Shown: positions 25,926 to 33,838 of the stretch, in pieces
Numbering within the stretch: the stretch's first letter is position 1
How the letters are laid out: every line of letters starts with the position of its first letter
Assembly: GCA_046297695.1 (NCBI GenBank)
Contig: JBKBHF010000010.1
Location: 1 to 64,000 of the forward strand
DNA: 64,000 nt
Direction of reading: 5' to 3'
DNA from: Permianibacter sp046297695
GTDB taxonomy: Bacteria; Pseudomonadota; Gammaproteobacteria; Enterobacterales; Permianibacteraceae
Translations under genes and position numbers: made by a program
The notes under the pieces: generated by a model
What the model was told of the DNA's origin: nothing
The model's input: the letters and a program-made list of their open reading frames with translations, nothing else
Databases searched by the model: none

Positions 25926-27251
25926 ATGTTGCCTGTTCGTTCGAAAACGGCCCGCCGGATCGCGCTGACATTGTTGCCGTTTGCTACCAGTCTGATGGCG
26001 CCGGCGGCCGTCCATGCCGACGATTACCCCTACCTGGAAAAGCTGTACAAGCATTTTCACCAGTATCCCGAGTTGTCGTTTCATGAGGCCGAATCGGCGA
26101 AACGGATGGCGAAAGAACTGAAAAGCCAAGGCTTCGAGGTCACCATGAATTTCGGCGGCCACGGCGTGGTGGCGGTGATGAAAAACGGCAACGGCCCGAC
26201 CTTGCTGCTGCGCGCCGACATGGATGCGCTGCCAGTGGTCGAAAACACCGGCCTGCCTTATGCCAGCAAAGTCATCAGCAAGAACGAAGCCGGTCAGACC
26301 GTCGGCGTCATGCATGCCTGCGGTCACGATATCCACATGACCTCGTTGATTGGCGCTGCCCGCGAACTGAACGCGCGCAAAAGCGAATGGCAAGGCACGC
26401 TGGTGTTGATCGGCCAGCCGGCCGAAGAGCTGTCCGGCGGCGCCAAGGCGATGCTGAAAGCCGGCCTGTACAGCAAGTTTCCGAAACCGGATTACGCGGT
26501 CGCGCTGCACACCTCGGCCTCGCACCCGGCCGGCTCGGTCGCCTACAGCATCGGCCCGGCGCTGGCGAGCGTTGATAACCTCGATATCACGATACGTGGC
26601 GTCGGCGGTCACGGCGCCTATCCGCACAAAACCAAGGACCCGATCGTGCTGGCCTCGCAGGTCGTGCTGGCGCTGCAAACCATCGTCAGCCGCGAAATCG
26701 ATCCGCGTGAACCAGCCGTGATCACGGTCGGCTCGTTCCACGGCGGCGCCAAGGCCAACATCATTTCGGAAGAAGTGAAGCTCGCCTTGACCGTGCGCAG
26801 CTATTCACCGGCCGTGCGCGAGCAGATGCTGAAAGCGATTGAACGCATCGTCACCGGTACCGCACTCGCCGCCGGCATGCCAGCTGAAGCGATGCCCGAT
26901 GTCGTCGTGCGCGACGAGTACACCCCGGCGACGCTGAATGAAACCAAGCTGACCCAGCGTCTCGTCGGCGTATTCGAGAAAACACTCGGCGCCGACAAGG
27001 TGCTCGCCACCGAACCGGTCATGGCCGGCGAGGATTTCTCGCTGTACGGCCAGACCGAAGACAAAATCCCGAGCACAATCTTCTGGGTTGGCGGCGTCGA
27101 TCCGGTGGTCTACGCCAAGGCGCAGAAAGGAGAAGTAAACCTGCCGGCGCTGCACTCGCCGGAGTTTGCGCCAGCGCCGGAACCAACTTTGCGGACCGGC
27201 GTAAAGGCTTTGGTTGCGGTGGCGTTGGATTTGTTGCCTCGCAATGGGTGA
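25926..27251 (+). CDS. M20 family amidohydrolase/peptidase, exported
   Basis: This 441-residue metallohydrolase is related to hippurate hydrolases and N-acyl amino acid amidases. A signal peptide (ARRIALTLLPFATSLMAPAAVHA) predicts a periplasmic location. Metal ligands are visible in LLRADMDALP, MHACGHDIHMT and GQPAEELSGGAKAML, with the dimerisation-domain motif GGHGAYPHKTKDP and a late AGEDFSLYG. These are all features of the amidohydrolase subgroup. It is divergent from the AlkA-like gene with a short shared promoter region. The substrate is not deducible. Confidence 0.93.
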   Translation: MLPVRSKTARRIALTLLPFATSLMAPAAVHADDYPYLEKLYKHFHQYPELSFHEAESAKRMAKELKSQGFEVTMNFGGHGVVAVMKNGNGPTLLLRADMDALPVVENTGLPYASKVISKNEAGQTVGVMHACGHDIHMTSLIGAARELNARKSEWQGTLVLIGQPAEELSGGAKAMLKAGLYSKFPKPDYAVALHTSASHPAGSVAYSIGPALASVDNLDITIRGVGGHGAYPHKTKDPIVLASQVVLALQTIVSREIDPREPAVITVGSFHGGAKANIISEEVKLALTVRSYSPAVREQMLKAIERIVTGTALAAGMPAEAMPDVVVRDEYTPATLNETKLTQRLVGVFEKTLGADKVLATEPVMAGEDFSLYGQTEDKIPSTIFWVGGVDPVVYAKAQKGEVNLPALHSPEFAPAPEPTLRTGVKALVAVALDLLPRNG

Positions 27252-27316
27252 GCACTTGTGCAGATGTCTTATTGCGTATGATGCAGATGGCACTTTGACG
27301 TCTTGGGCGCTACCTG

Positions 27317-27820
27317 ATGATTGAAAGCTTTGCGCCGATCGAGACAGCGCAATCCCGGGTGTTGATTCTCGGCTCCATGCCCGGCGTCGCCTCGCTGCAA
27401 GCCCAGCAGTACTACGCCCATCCGCGCAATGCGTTCTGGCCGATCATGGCGGCGCTGCTGGGTTTCGATGCCGCCTTGCCGTATGAGCAGCGGTTGGCGC
27501 AGCTGACGGCAAACCGGATTGCCTTGTGGGATGTGCTGGCGAGTTGCGAGCGGCCGGGCAGTCTGGATTCGGCTATCGCCCGTGAATCCGAGCGGCCGAA
27601 TGATTTCGTCAGTCTGTTTGCCCGATGCCGGCAGATCCGTGTGGTGGCCTGCAATGGCGGCACGGCCTATGCGCTGTTTCGTCGGCATGTGCTGCCGGTG
27701 GTGGATTTGACCGGAATCAATGTTCTGCCAATGCCGTCAACGAGTCCGGCCCATGCCGGCAAGACGTTTGCAGCGAAGTTGACGGAGTGGCAGCGGTTGC
27801 GAACGTACTTGGCTGATTGA
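27317..27820 (+). CDS. Uracil-DNA glycosylase superfamily, family 6 type (DNA-deoxyinosine glycosylase)
   Basis: This 167-residue protein starts MIESFAPIETAQSRVLILGSMPG. The GSMPG motif, the block YYAHPRNAFWPIM and the late motif PSTSPAHAGK match the hypoxanthine-DNA glycosylase group of the UDG superfamily, which removes deaminated adenine from DNA. The second substrate loop is intact. It lies about 65 bp after the M20 gene on the same strand. With the AlkA-like and AlkB-like genes it forms a local trio of base-damage repair genes. Confidence 0.88.
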   Translation: MIESFAPIETAQSRVLILGSMPGVASLQAQQYYAHPRNAFWPIMAALLGFDAALPYEQRLAQLTANRIALWDVLASCERPGSLDSAIARESERPNDFVSLFARCRQIRVVACNGGTAYALFRRHVLPVVDLTGINVLPMPSTSPAHAGKTFAAKLTEWQRLRTYLAD

Positions 27821-27852
27821 TGGCAGCGCCGTAGATGTGTAGCGGGAGTATC

Positions 27853-27960
27853 GTGGGAGCGGCCTTAGCCGCGATTTCTTTTGCCGAGCAAACCATCGCG
27901 GCCGAGGCCGCTCCTACGGATGGAATGATCGGCAAAGTCTTGGTAGGAGCGGATTGCTAT
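27853..27960. repeat. REP-like GTGGGAGCGGC inverted pair plus half unit
   Basis: GTGGGAGCGGCCTTAGCCGCG starts at 27853 and its inverted partner, ending GGCCGCTCCTAC, lies at 27896-27917. A partial third unit (GTAGGAGCGGATTGC) starts near 27943. The same family recurs at 33728-33790. Units of this kind are typical REP elements of Pseudomonas- and Xanthomonas-type genomes. It lies between convergent genes. Confidence 0.85.
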
Positions 27961-28376
27961 TGCTTTGCTTCCAGAAAATGCAAGGCACAGCGAATGAAAT
28001 CGATCGGGCTCAGGATGCCGGTGACTTTGCCGCCCTCGGTGACGATAAGGCACGATTGCTTGTGGTCGAGCAGGTAATGGCCGGCGGTGGTCAGCGGCTG
28101 TTCCGGGCCGATGGTCATCGGTGCTTCCATCAATTCCCGAATCAATGTCCGGGCCTCCAGCTTGGCGGCATAACCAAGGCCGCCGCTGTCGACTGCGTTC
28201 AGCACAAACGCCAGCAGCGGTCGTTGACTCAGCACGCCGACCAGATTGTCCTTGTCGTCCACGATTGGAATGTGGCGTATGCCTTTGTCCCGGATCAGCG
28301 TATGCGCTTCTTTGAGGGTTTGGTTGTCACGCAGGCACAGTACGGTCGAGGTCATCAGATCGGCGACGGTTTGCAT
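27957..28376 (-). CDS. Tandem CBS-domain protein
   Basis: This 139-residue protein consists of just two CBS motifs (TLKEAHTLIRDKGIRHIPIVDD, continuing, and PLTTAGHYLLDHKQSCLIV). Stand-alone CBS pairs bind adenine nucleotides and regulate partner proteins, but no partner is encoded alongside. The start is followed upstream by three 17-bp direct repeats (28395-28440). The 3' end reaches into the REP-like element. Confidence 0.9.
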   Translation of the reverse strand: MQTVADLMTSTVLCLRDNQTLKEAHTLIRDKGIRHIPIVDDKDNLVGVLSQRPLLAFVLNAVDSGGLGYAAKLEARTLIRELMEAPMTIGPEQPLTTAGHYLLDHKQSCLIVTEGGKVTGILSPIDFIRCALHFLEAKQ

Positions 28377-28394
28377 GCGGTTTCTCCTTTGTTA

Positions 28395-28440
28395 GCGCTC
28401 AGGTCTTGTTTGCGTTTAGGTCCTGTTTGCGTTCAGGTAT
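28395..28440. repeat. Short 17-bp direct repeats upstream of the CBS gene
   Basis: Two complete units, GCGCTCAGGTCTTGTTT (28395-28411) and GCGTTTAGGTCCTGTTT (28412-28428), and a partial third, GCGTTCAGGTAT (28429-28440), lie head to tail 19 bp upstream of the start codon. They could be an operator or simply a small tandem duplication. Confidence 0.6.
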
Positions 28441-28488
28441 AGCAGAGCCGCTGCGATTTCTCCGGTTCGGCCAGTCACGGCGCCAATG

Positions 28489-28514
28489 AAAAAGCCCGGA
28501 CGAGCCGGGCTTTT
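28489..28514 (-). terminator. Terminator of the first POT transporter gene
   Basis: Arms AAAAGCCCGG and CCGGGCTTTT pair around a 5-nt loop. Read on the minus strand the stem ends in a T run, 20 bp after the transporter stop. Confidence 0.88.
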
Positions 28515-28534
28515 GCCAAACACAGGCAGCTTGC

Positions 28535-30121
28535 TTACGGCGCGCCACGCTTCATCAGCGGGGTGATGACCAGCATGAACACGCCACAGCCGACACCGAT
28601 CCAGCCCAGGGTCTGGAACACGTCGGCATAGATGGCGAGCGCATCCGGCGTTGGGGTGCCTTCCGGCATCGCCGCCAGGGTGCCGAAGCGGCCGGCCAGC
28701 ATTTCGCCGAAGGCCGAGGCGAGGAACCAGACGCCCATCATCAACGAGACCACGCGCGGTACCGACAGTGTGGTCACCGCCGACAGGCCAATTGGCGACA
28801 GCACCATTTCACCCACTTCCAGCACGAAGTAGGCGAGGATGAACCACCAGAAGCCGGCGAGGCCGTTCGCTTCCGGATTCAGTGCGGCAATCTCCAAGAC
28901 GAAGTGGGCGAGGCCGGCGAAGATCAGGCCCCAACCGAATTTGGCCGATGCGCTCGGGTTCCAGCCGCGCTTGTCCAGCATGGGCCACAGCCAGGCAAAT
29001 GGAATGGCCAAAAGGAAAATGAACAGCGCGCCAACCGAGGTCAGCTGCGAAGCATTCGGCGTGAAATCCATGAAGCCGAGATGGAAGGTGTGCAGGTTCA
29101 TCACTCGGTCGGAGAACGCGACCCAGGTGCCGTAGGTCTGTTCGTACAGACCCCAGAACACCGAGCTGATGCCGATCAGCACCATCAGCACGATCATGTT
29201 GCGGCGTTCCTGCTGGCTGCATTCACGCAGGATGAACTTGGTCCACCAGACCAGCAACATCACGGTCATCAAAATCGCCACCACTTCGGTGGCGGTGATC
29301 TCGGCGCCTTCTGCCATGCCGAGCAGGTTGCCGATGAACGAGAAATCAAAACGGATTTGCAGAATCTGTTGAACGATGACCACACCAACAAACGAGCCAA
29401 GGTAAATCGCCCATTCGCGCGGCAGGCCAAACACCGGTTCTTTCAAACTGGCCGGATTGCACGGCTCAGCGTGGCCATGGAAATGCGCCTGGCCCCACAG
29501 GAATACCGCGAGGCCCACCAGCATGCCGATGCCGGCCGAACCAAAGCCATATTCCCAACCGTATTCGATGCCGACATAACCGACGAACAAGCTGGAGAAA
29601 AACGCCCCGAGGTTGATGCCCATGTAGAAAATGGTGAAGGCCGAATCGCGGCGCGGATCGGTATCGCCATACAGGCGGCCGACAATGGTCGAGATGTTCG
29701 GTTTCAGGAAACCGACACCGACGATGATGAAGGCCAGCGACAGGTACATGATCTGGATCGCGAAGGCGTCTTGATCCAAACCGTTCTCGCCCACGAACGC
29801 GGCGTGACCTTTGTAGGCCATGCCGAGCTGGCCGAGCACCAGCAGCAGACCGCCGAACACTACCGCCTTGCGCATGCCGAGATACTTGTCGGCCAGCATG
29901 CCGCCGATCACCGGCAGTGCGTAGGCAAGGCCTGCATAGGTGCCGAGCAGCAGATAACCGTCGCTGTCACCGAATTTGTGGTGCTGGGTCAAATAGAGGA
30001 ACAGCAGTGCTTTCATGCCGTAGAAAGCAAAGCGCTCCCACATTTCGGTGAAGAAGCAGATGTACAGGCCGAGCGGGTGGCCAAGCAGCTGGCGCTGCTG
30101 ATCGAGCGGGGTGGAGGTCAT
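28535..30121 (-). CDS. POT-family proton-coupled oligopeptide transporter
   Basis: This is a 528-residue inner-membrane di/tripeptide:H+ symporter of the major facilitator superfamily. The signature FFTEMWERFAFYGMKALL (ExxER motif) is in helix 1, and FYMGINLGAFFSSLFVGYVG carries the second POT motif. About 14 membrane helices are predicted. The long form fits the YdgR/DtpA-like branch. A second member of the family lies at 31129 on the opposite strand with only about 40% visible similarity, so the two are old paralogues. The intervening gene is AlkB-like. Confidence 0.93.
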   Translation of the reverse strand: MTSTPLDQQRQLLGHPLGLYICFFTEMWERFAFYGMKALLFLYLTQHHKFGDSDGYLLLGTYAGLAYALPVIGGMLADKYLGMRKAVVFGGLLLVLGQLGMAYKGHAAFVGENGLDQDAFAIQIMYLSLAFIIVGVGFLKPNISTIVGRLYGDTDPRRDSAFTIFYMGINLGAFFSSLFVGYVGIEYGWEYGFGSAGIGMLVGLAVFLWGQAHFHGHAEPCNPASLKEPVFGLPREWAIYLGSFVGVVIVQQILQIRFDFSFIGNLLGMAEGAEITATEVVAILMTVMLLVWWTKFILRECSQQERRNMIVLMVLIGISSVFWGLYEQTYGTWVAFSDRVMNLHTFHLGFMDFTPNASQLTSVGALFIFLLAIPFAWLWPMLDKRGWNPSASAKFGWGLIFAGLAHFVLEIAALNPEANGLAGFWWFILAYFVLEVGEMVLSPIGLSAVTTLSVPRVVSLMMGVWFLASAFGEMLAGRFGTLAAMPEGTPTPDALAIYADVFQTLGWIGVGCGVFMLVITPLMKRGAP

Positions 30122-30306
30122 GTCCTGATCTCGTTATCGTTGCCACAGCCGATGCGCGGGTATTGCAAGCGCGGCTGGGCGGGGCAAAGCCATCGCCGGC
30201 TTCTTGGCCGGTCCACAAAACGCCCGCGAGTGTAACGGTCCGTGTGGCGCAGGCGCCAGCGGCATGGGCAAATCCGGGTGTCGGCCTGAACGGATGAGGA
30301 CAGAAC

Positions 30307-30936
30307 GTGTTCCGTGCAGATGTGTCCCGCCATGAAACGCCAGTGCTAGCCGGTGCCGAGCTGCAACTGTGGCGCGCGTTGTGGCCGAGCGCCGAATGTG
30401 CCCGCATCGCCGCGGAGCTGCGCCAGAGCTTGGCATGGCAGCAAAAGCCGATCGTCATTTTCGGCCGCGACGTGATGCAGCCGCGCTTGACTGCCTGGTA
30501 TGGCGACCCGGACTGCGCCTATGTCTATTCCGGCAAGCGCAATGACCCGCTGCCGTGGACGCCGCTGCTCGCCGAACTGCGTGTCGCCGTGGAAACGGTC
30601 ACCGGCGCCCGCTTCAACAGCGTGCTGGCCAACTGTTACCGCAATGGCCAGGACAGCATGGGCTGGCACAGCGACGACGAACCGGAGCTCGGGCCTGACC
30701 CCAGCATTGCTTCACTAAGTTTTGGCGCCGCGCGCCGGTTCTGCCTGCAACACCGCAAGCAGAAAGCGTTGCGGCTCGACCTGCTGCTGCAAGACGGTGA
30801 TCTGCTGCTGATGGCCGGCGCGACCCAAGCCAACTACCGGCATGCCTTGCCGAAAACCGCCAAGCCGGTTGGCGAGCGGTTGAACTTCACTTTTCGCTGG
30901 ATTTACCCGACTCGCCATCAACCTGTACAAGGTTGA
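30307..30936 (+). CDS. AlkB-like 2-oxoglutarate/Fe(II) dioxygenase
   Basis: This 209-residue protein is related to AlkB2/3-type enzymes that oxidatively remove alkyl groups from DNA or RNA bases. The iron triad is visible: His121 and Asp123 in WHSDDE, and His179 in YRHALPK. The oxoglutarate-binding Arg follows in ERLNFTFRW. The substrate-loop block NSVLANCYRNGQDSMGWHSD is classic. The start is a GTG at 30307; a second GTG at 30319 is possible. It is divergent from the first POT gene. Confidence 0.94.
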   Translation: MFRADVSRHETPVLAGAELQLWRALWPSAECARIAAELRQSLAWQQKPIVIFGRDVMQPRLTAWYGDPDCAYVYSGKRNDPLPWTPLLAELRVAVETVTGARFNSVLANCYRNGQDSMGWHSDDEPELGPDPSIASLSFGAARRFCLQHRKQKALRLDLLLQDGDLLLMAGATQANYRHALPKTAKPVGERLNFTFRWIYPTRHQPVQG

Positions 30937-31128
30937 CGTAATCCAGGTAAGTGCTGCGCTGCAGCATTCGTGCACGATGACCGGTTTTGGTTGTTCCCCC
31001 AAGGTCGCTGTGATATCAAGTCGGCCAGCTTGGCGGGCCTGCCCGCTTTGCGCAAAAAATCACCAGATAAAAAGCCTTGCTCGCCTGGACGGGGCTTCGT
31101 CCGGCGGGAGACAGCCACGGAGTTTTTC

Positions 31129-32553
31129 ATGAGCCGCAACCTTCCTCAGGGGACCTTGTTCGGTCATCCGATCGGATTGTTCCTGTTGTTCACCACCGAA
31201 ATGTGGGAACGCTTCTGTTATTACGGCATGCGGGCGTTGGTCGTTCTGACCTTGGTGGCGGCCGTTGATGGCGCCAACCCCGGCTTTGGCATGGATCGCG
31301 GTGAAGCGCTGATTCTGTACGGCTGGTACACCAGCTCGGCCTACGCCACCAATATCATCGGTGGCTGGATTGCTGACAACTTCCTCGGCATGCGCCGCTC
31401 GGTGCTGATCGGCGGTGTGTTGATGGCCGCCGCGCAGTTCACGCTGTTCTTCGCGGTGCCGGGCGACATCACGCTGTACTACGTCGGCCTCGTGCTGATG
31501 GCGGCCGGTGTCGGCCTGTTCAAGCCGAACATTTCGACCATGGTCGGCGAGCTGTATCCGCAGGGCGATGCCCGTCGCGATGCCGCGTTTTCGATTTTCT
31601 ACATGGGCATCAACATCGGCGCGCTGATTGCGCCGCTCATCACATCGACGCTCGGTGAAGATCCGAACTACGGCTGGCGTTGGGGTTACTTCGCCGCCGG
31701 CCTTGGCATGTTGCTGTCGGTTGGTATCCAGCTGCTGTTCGCCAAGAAATACCTCGGCGACATCGGCGTGGTGCCGACCGCCAAACTGTCGCGCGAAAAA
31801 GCCGGTGGTGTGCACACGCCGCTGACCCGCGAAGAGCGCGATCGGCTGCGCGTCGTGATGTCGATGTTCGTGTTCATCATGATGTTCTGGACCGCGTTCG
31901 AACAGGCCGGTGGCCTGCTGAACCTGGTGGCACAGGACAACACCCAGCGCATGATCGGTAGCTTCGAGGTGCCAGCCGGCTGGTTCCAGTCGGCCAACCC
32001 GCTGTTCATCATTCTTTTCGCGCCGGTTTTTGCCTGGCTCTGGGTCAAGCTGGCCCGCGAGAACAAGAACCCTTCGGCACCGCTGAAGGTCGCGGCCGGT
32101 ATTTTGCTGACCGCGGTTGGTTTCGGCTTTCTGATTCTCGGCGTGTTTGAAATGCAGTCGTCGCCGGACAAGAAGATGTCGATGATCTGGCTGACGCTCG
32201 GCTACCTGTTCCATACCCTCGGTGAGCTGTGCATTTCGCCGGTTGGCCTGAGCCTCATGACCAAGCTGGCGCCGCTGCGCCTGATGTCGGTGGTCATGGG
32301 CGTCTGGTTCCTGATGCCGGCCTGCGCCTATTTCCTCGCCGGTTATATCGGTGCCTTCACTGAACACGCCGGTGAATACGGCTTTGTCCAGAACTTTGCC
32401 GTCAGCCTGGGCGTGATGCCGGAACACTCCGGTCTGCTGTTCGTGTTTGCCGCCATCGGTGTTTCATTGGTGGTGTTCTCGGTGTTGATGTGGCTGGTGT
32501 CCGGCAAGCTGGTCGACTGGATGCACGGTGCCGAAAGCAACAGCAAGAGCTGA
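31129..32553 (+). CDS. POT-family proton-coupled oligopeptide transporter, second copy
   Basis: This 474-residue membrane transporter has the POT signature LLFTTEMWERFCYYGMRAL in helix 1, the second motif FYMGINIGALIAPLI, and GELCISPVGLSLMTKLAP in the C-terminal half. ATG 31129 is preceded by GGAG at a 6-nt spacing and is the clear start, although the frame stays open upstream. Compared with the copy at 28535 it is shorter and differs in the cytoplasmic loops. A strong terminator follows. Confidence 0.94.
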   Translation: MSRNLPQGTLFGHPIGLFLLFTTEMWERFCYYGMRALVVLTLVAAVDGANPGFGMDRGEALILYGWYTSSAYATNIIGGWIADNFLGMRRSVLIGGVLMAAAQFTLFFAVPGDITLYYVGLVLMAAGVGLFKPNISTMVGELYPQGDARRDAAFSIFYMGINIGALIAPLITSTLGEDPNYGWRWGYFAAGLGMLLSVGIQLLFAKKYLGDIGVVPTAKLSREKAGGVHTPLTREERDRLRVVMSMFVFIMMFWTAFEQAGGLLNLVAQDNTQRMIGSFEVPAGWFQSANPLFIILFAPVFAWLWVKLARENKNPSAPLKVAAGILLTAVGFGFLILGVFEMQSSPDKKMSMIWLTLGYLFHTLGELCISPVGLSLMTKLAPLRLMSVVMGVWFLMPACAYFLAGYIGAFTEHAGEYGFVQNFAVSLGVMPEHSGLLFVFAAIGVSLVVFSVLMWLVSGKLVDWMHGAESNSKS

Positions 32554-32578
32554 TGCTCGCCGCTGTCTGTTGTGCAGA

Positions 32579-32609
32579 CAAAACCCCGCCGTCGCGGGGT
32601 TTTGTTTTT
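32579..32609 (+). terminator. Terminator of the second POT transporter gene
   Basis: Perfect 11-bp arms CAAAACCCCGC and GCGGGGTTTTG (32579-32589, 32594-32604) are followed by TTTTT. Confidence 0.92.
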
Positions 32610-32701
32610 CCGGCGATTGGCTGGCGATGGGGGCGGCAGCTGCCGGCCGAACCCGTTACAATCCGGGCAGCGATCAAGCCAACGCGAACGGAGTGCAGAC
32701 C

Positions 32702-33697
32702 ATGACATTTCTCGCCTGCCGAGTCTTTCAGGAAACGGTGCAAGACAAAAAGCAGATCAGCGGCCGGCTGGTGGAAATGGACGAACAGACGCTGTCAGCC
32801 GGTGAGGTGCTGGTGGCAGTCGAGTATTCCGGCATCAACTACAAGGATGCGTTGGCGGTCACCGGCCGCGGCAAGATCCTGCGCCGCTATCCATTGAATG
32901 CCGGCATTGATCTGGCCGGCACCGTGCTCGAATCGACGGTGTCGTCATTCAAGGCGGGTGATCGGGTGCTGGTCAACGGCTGTGGACTCGGCGAGTCACA
33001 CGACGGCGGCCTTGCCCAGCGGGCACGCGTGCCTGCCGACTGGCTGATACCGCTGCCAAGCGGCTTGACCAGTTTCGAAGCGATGACGCTCGGCACCGCC
33101 GGCTTTACTGCGGCGCTCTGTCTGCACCGAATGCTGGAAAATGATCAGCGCAAGGACAAAGGTCCGATTGTGGTTACCGGCGCCACCGGCGGCGTGGGCA
33201 GTGTCGCGGTGGCGCTGTTCGCCGCGCAGGGCTATGAGGTGATCGCGTTGTCAGGCCGGCCGGAACATCACGATTATTTGCGTCAACTTGGTGCCAAGGA
33301 CGTTTGCACGCTGGCCGATCTGCAACTGGGCGACCGGCCACTGGAAGCGGCGCGCTTTGGTGGTGTGGTCGACAACGTCGGTGGCGAGCAACTGGCCAAA
33401 CTGATCGCGCATGTGAATCTGTGGGGCAATGTCGCCTGCGTTGGCCTTGCTGCCAGCGAGCAGTTGCCGACCACGGTGTTTCCGCTGATTCTGCGCGGTG
33501 TCAGTTTGCTCGGGGTCAGCTCGGCCAATTGTCCGATGCCGCTGCGCAAGGCGATCTGGCAGAAGCTCGGCGCGGAATGGAAAATTCCGTTCGAGCGGCT
33601 CTATACCGAAACGATTGGTTTGCGCCATGTGCCAGAAGCGGCAATGGAATTGCTCGATCGCAAGCGCTTCGGTCGCACCGTGGTCGATTGCCGTTGA
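32702..33697 (+). CDS. YhdH/AcuI-type NADPH-dependent acryloyl-CoA reductase
   Basis: This 331-residue zinc-free medium-chain dehydrogenase reduces toxic acryloyl-CoA to propionyl-CoA in characterised relatives. Visible features are the N-terminal YSGINYKDALAVTGRGKI, the family GCGLGESHDGGLAQ and the nucleotide-binding VVTGATGGVGSVAVALFAAQGY. The length matches the E. coli YhdH type (about 324). The ATG at 32702 matches the conserved start; the frame is open farther upstream through the terminator region. Confidence 0.93.
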   Translation: MTFLACRVFQETVQDKKQISGRLVEMDEQTLSAGEVLVAVEYSGINYKDALAVTGRGKILRRYPLNAGIDLAGTVLESTVSSFKAGDRVLVNGCGLGESHDGGLAQRARVPADWLIPLPSGLTSFEAMTLGTAGFTAALCLHRMLENDQRKDKGPIVVTGATGGVGSVAVALFAAQGYEVIALSGRPEHHDYLRQLGAKDVCTLADLQLGDRPLEAARFGGVVDNVGGEQLAKLIAHVNLWGNVACVGLAASEQLPTTVFPLILRGVSLLGVSSANCPMPLRKAIWQKLGAEWKIPFERLYTETIGLRHVPEAAMELLDRKRFGRTVVDCR

Positions 33698-33727
33698 TTT
33701 GGCTGCGCTAGAACAGAAAAAGATTTC

Positions 33728-33790
33728 GTGGGAGCGGCGTTAGCCGCGATTGTAGTGGTCAGCACACATCGTGGCTAACGCCGCTCCCGC
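33728..33790. repeat. REP-like GTGGGAGCGGC inverted pair
   Basis: GTGGGAGCGGCGTTAGCCGCG (from 33728) and its inverted partner, ending AACGCCGCTCCCGC (33769-33790), form a hairpin with a 19-nt loop. It belongs to the same family as 27853-27960. The C/G change in the arms (GGCG versus GGCC) is matched on the other arm, so pairing is preserved. Confidence 0.88.
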
Positions 33791-33838
33791 CAGGTTTCTT
33801 GTCCAATCACTGGATTGAAGTGGAAAGGCGTGTCACCA

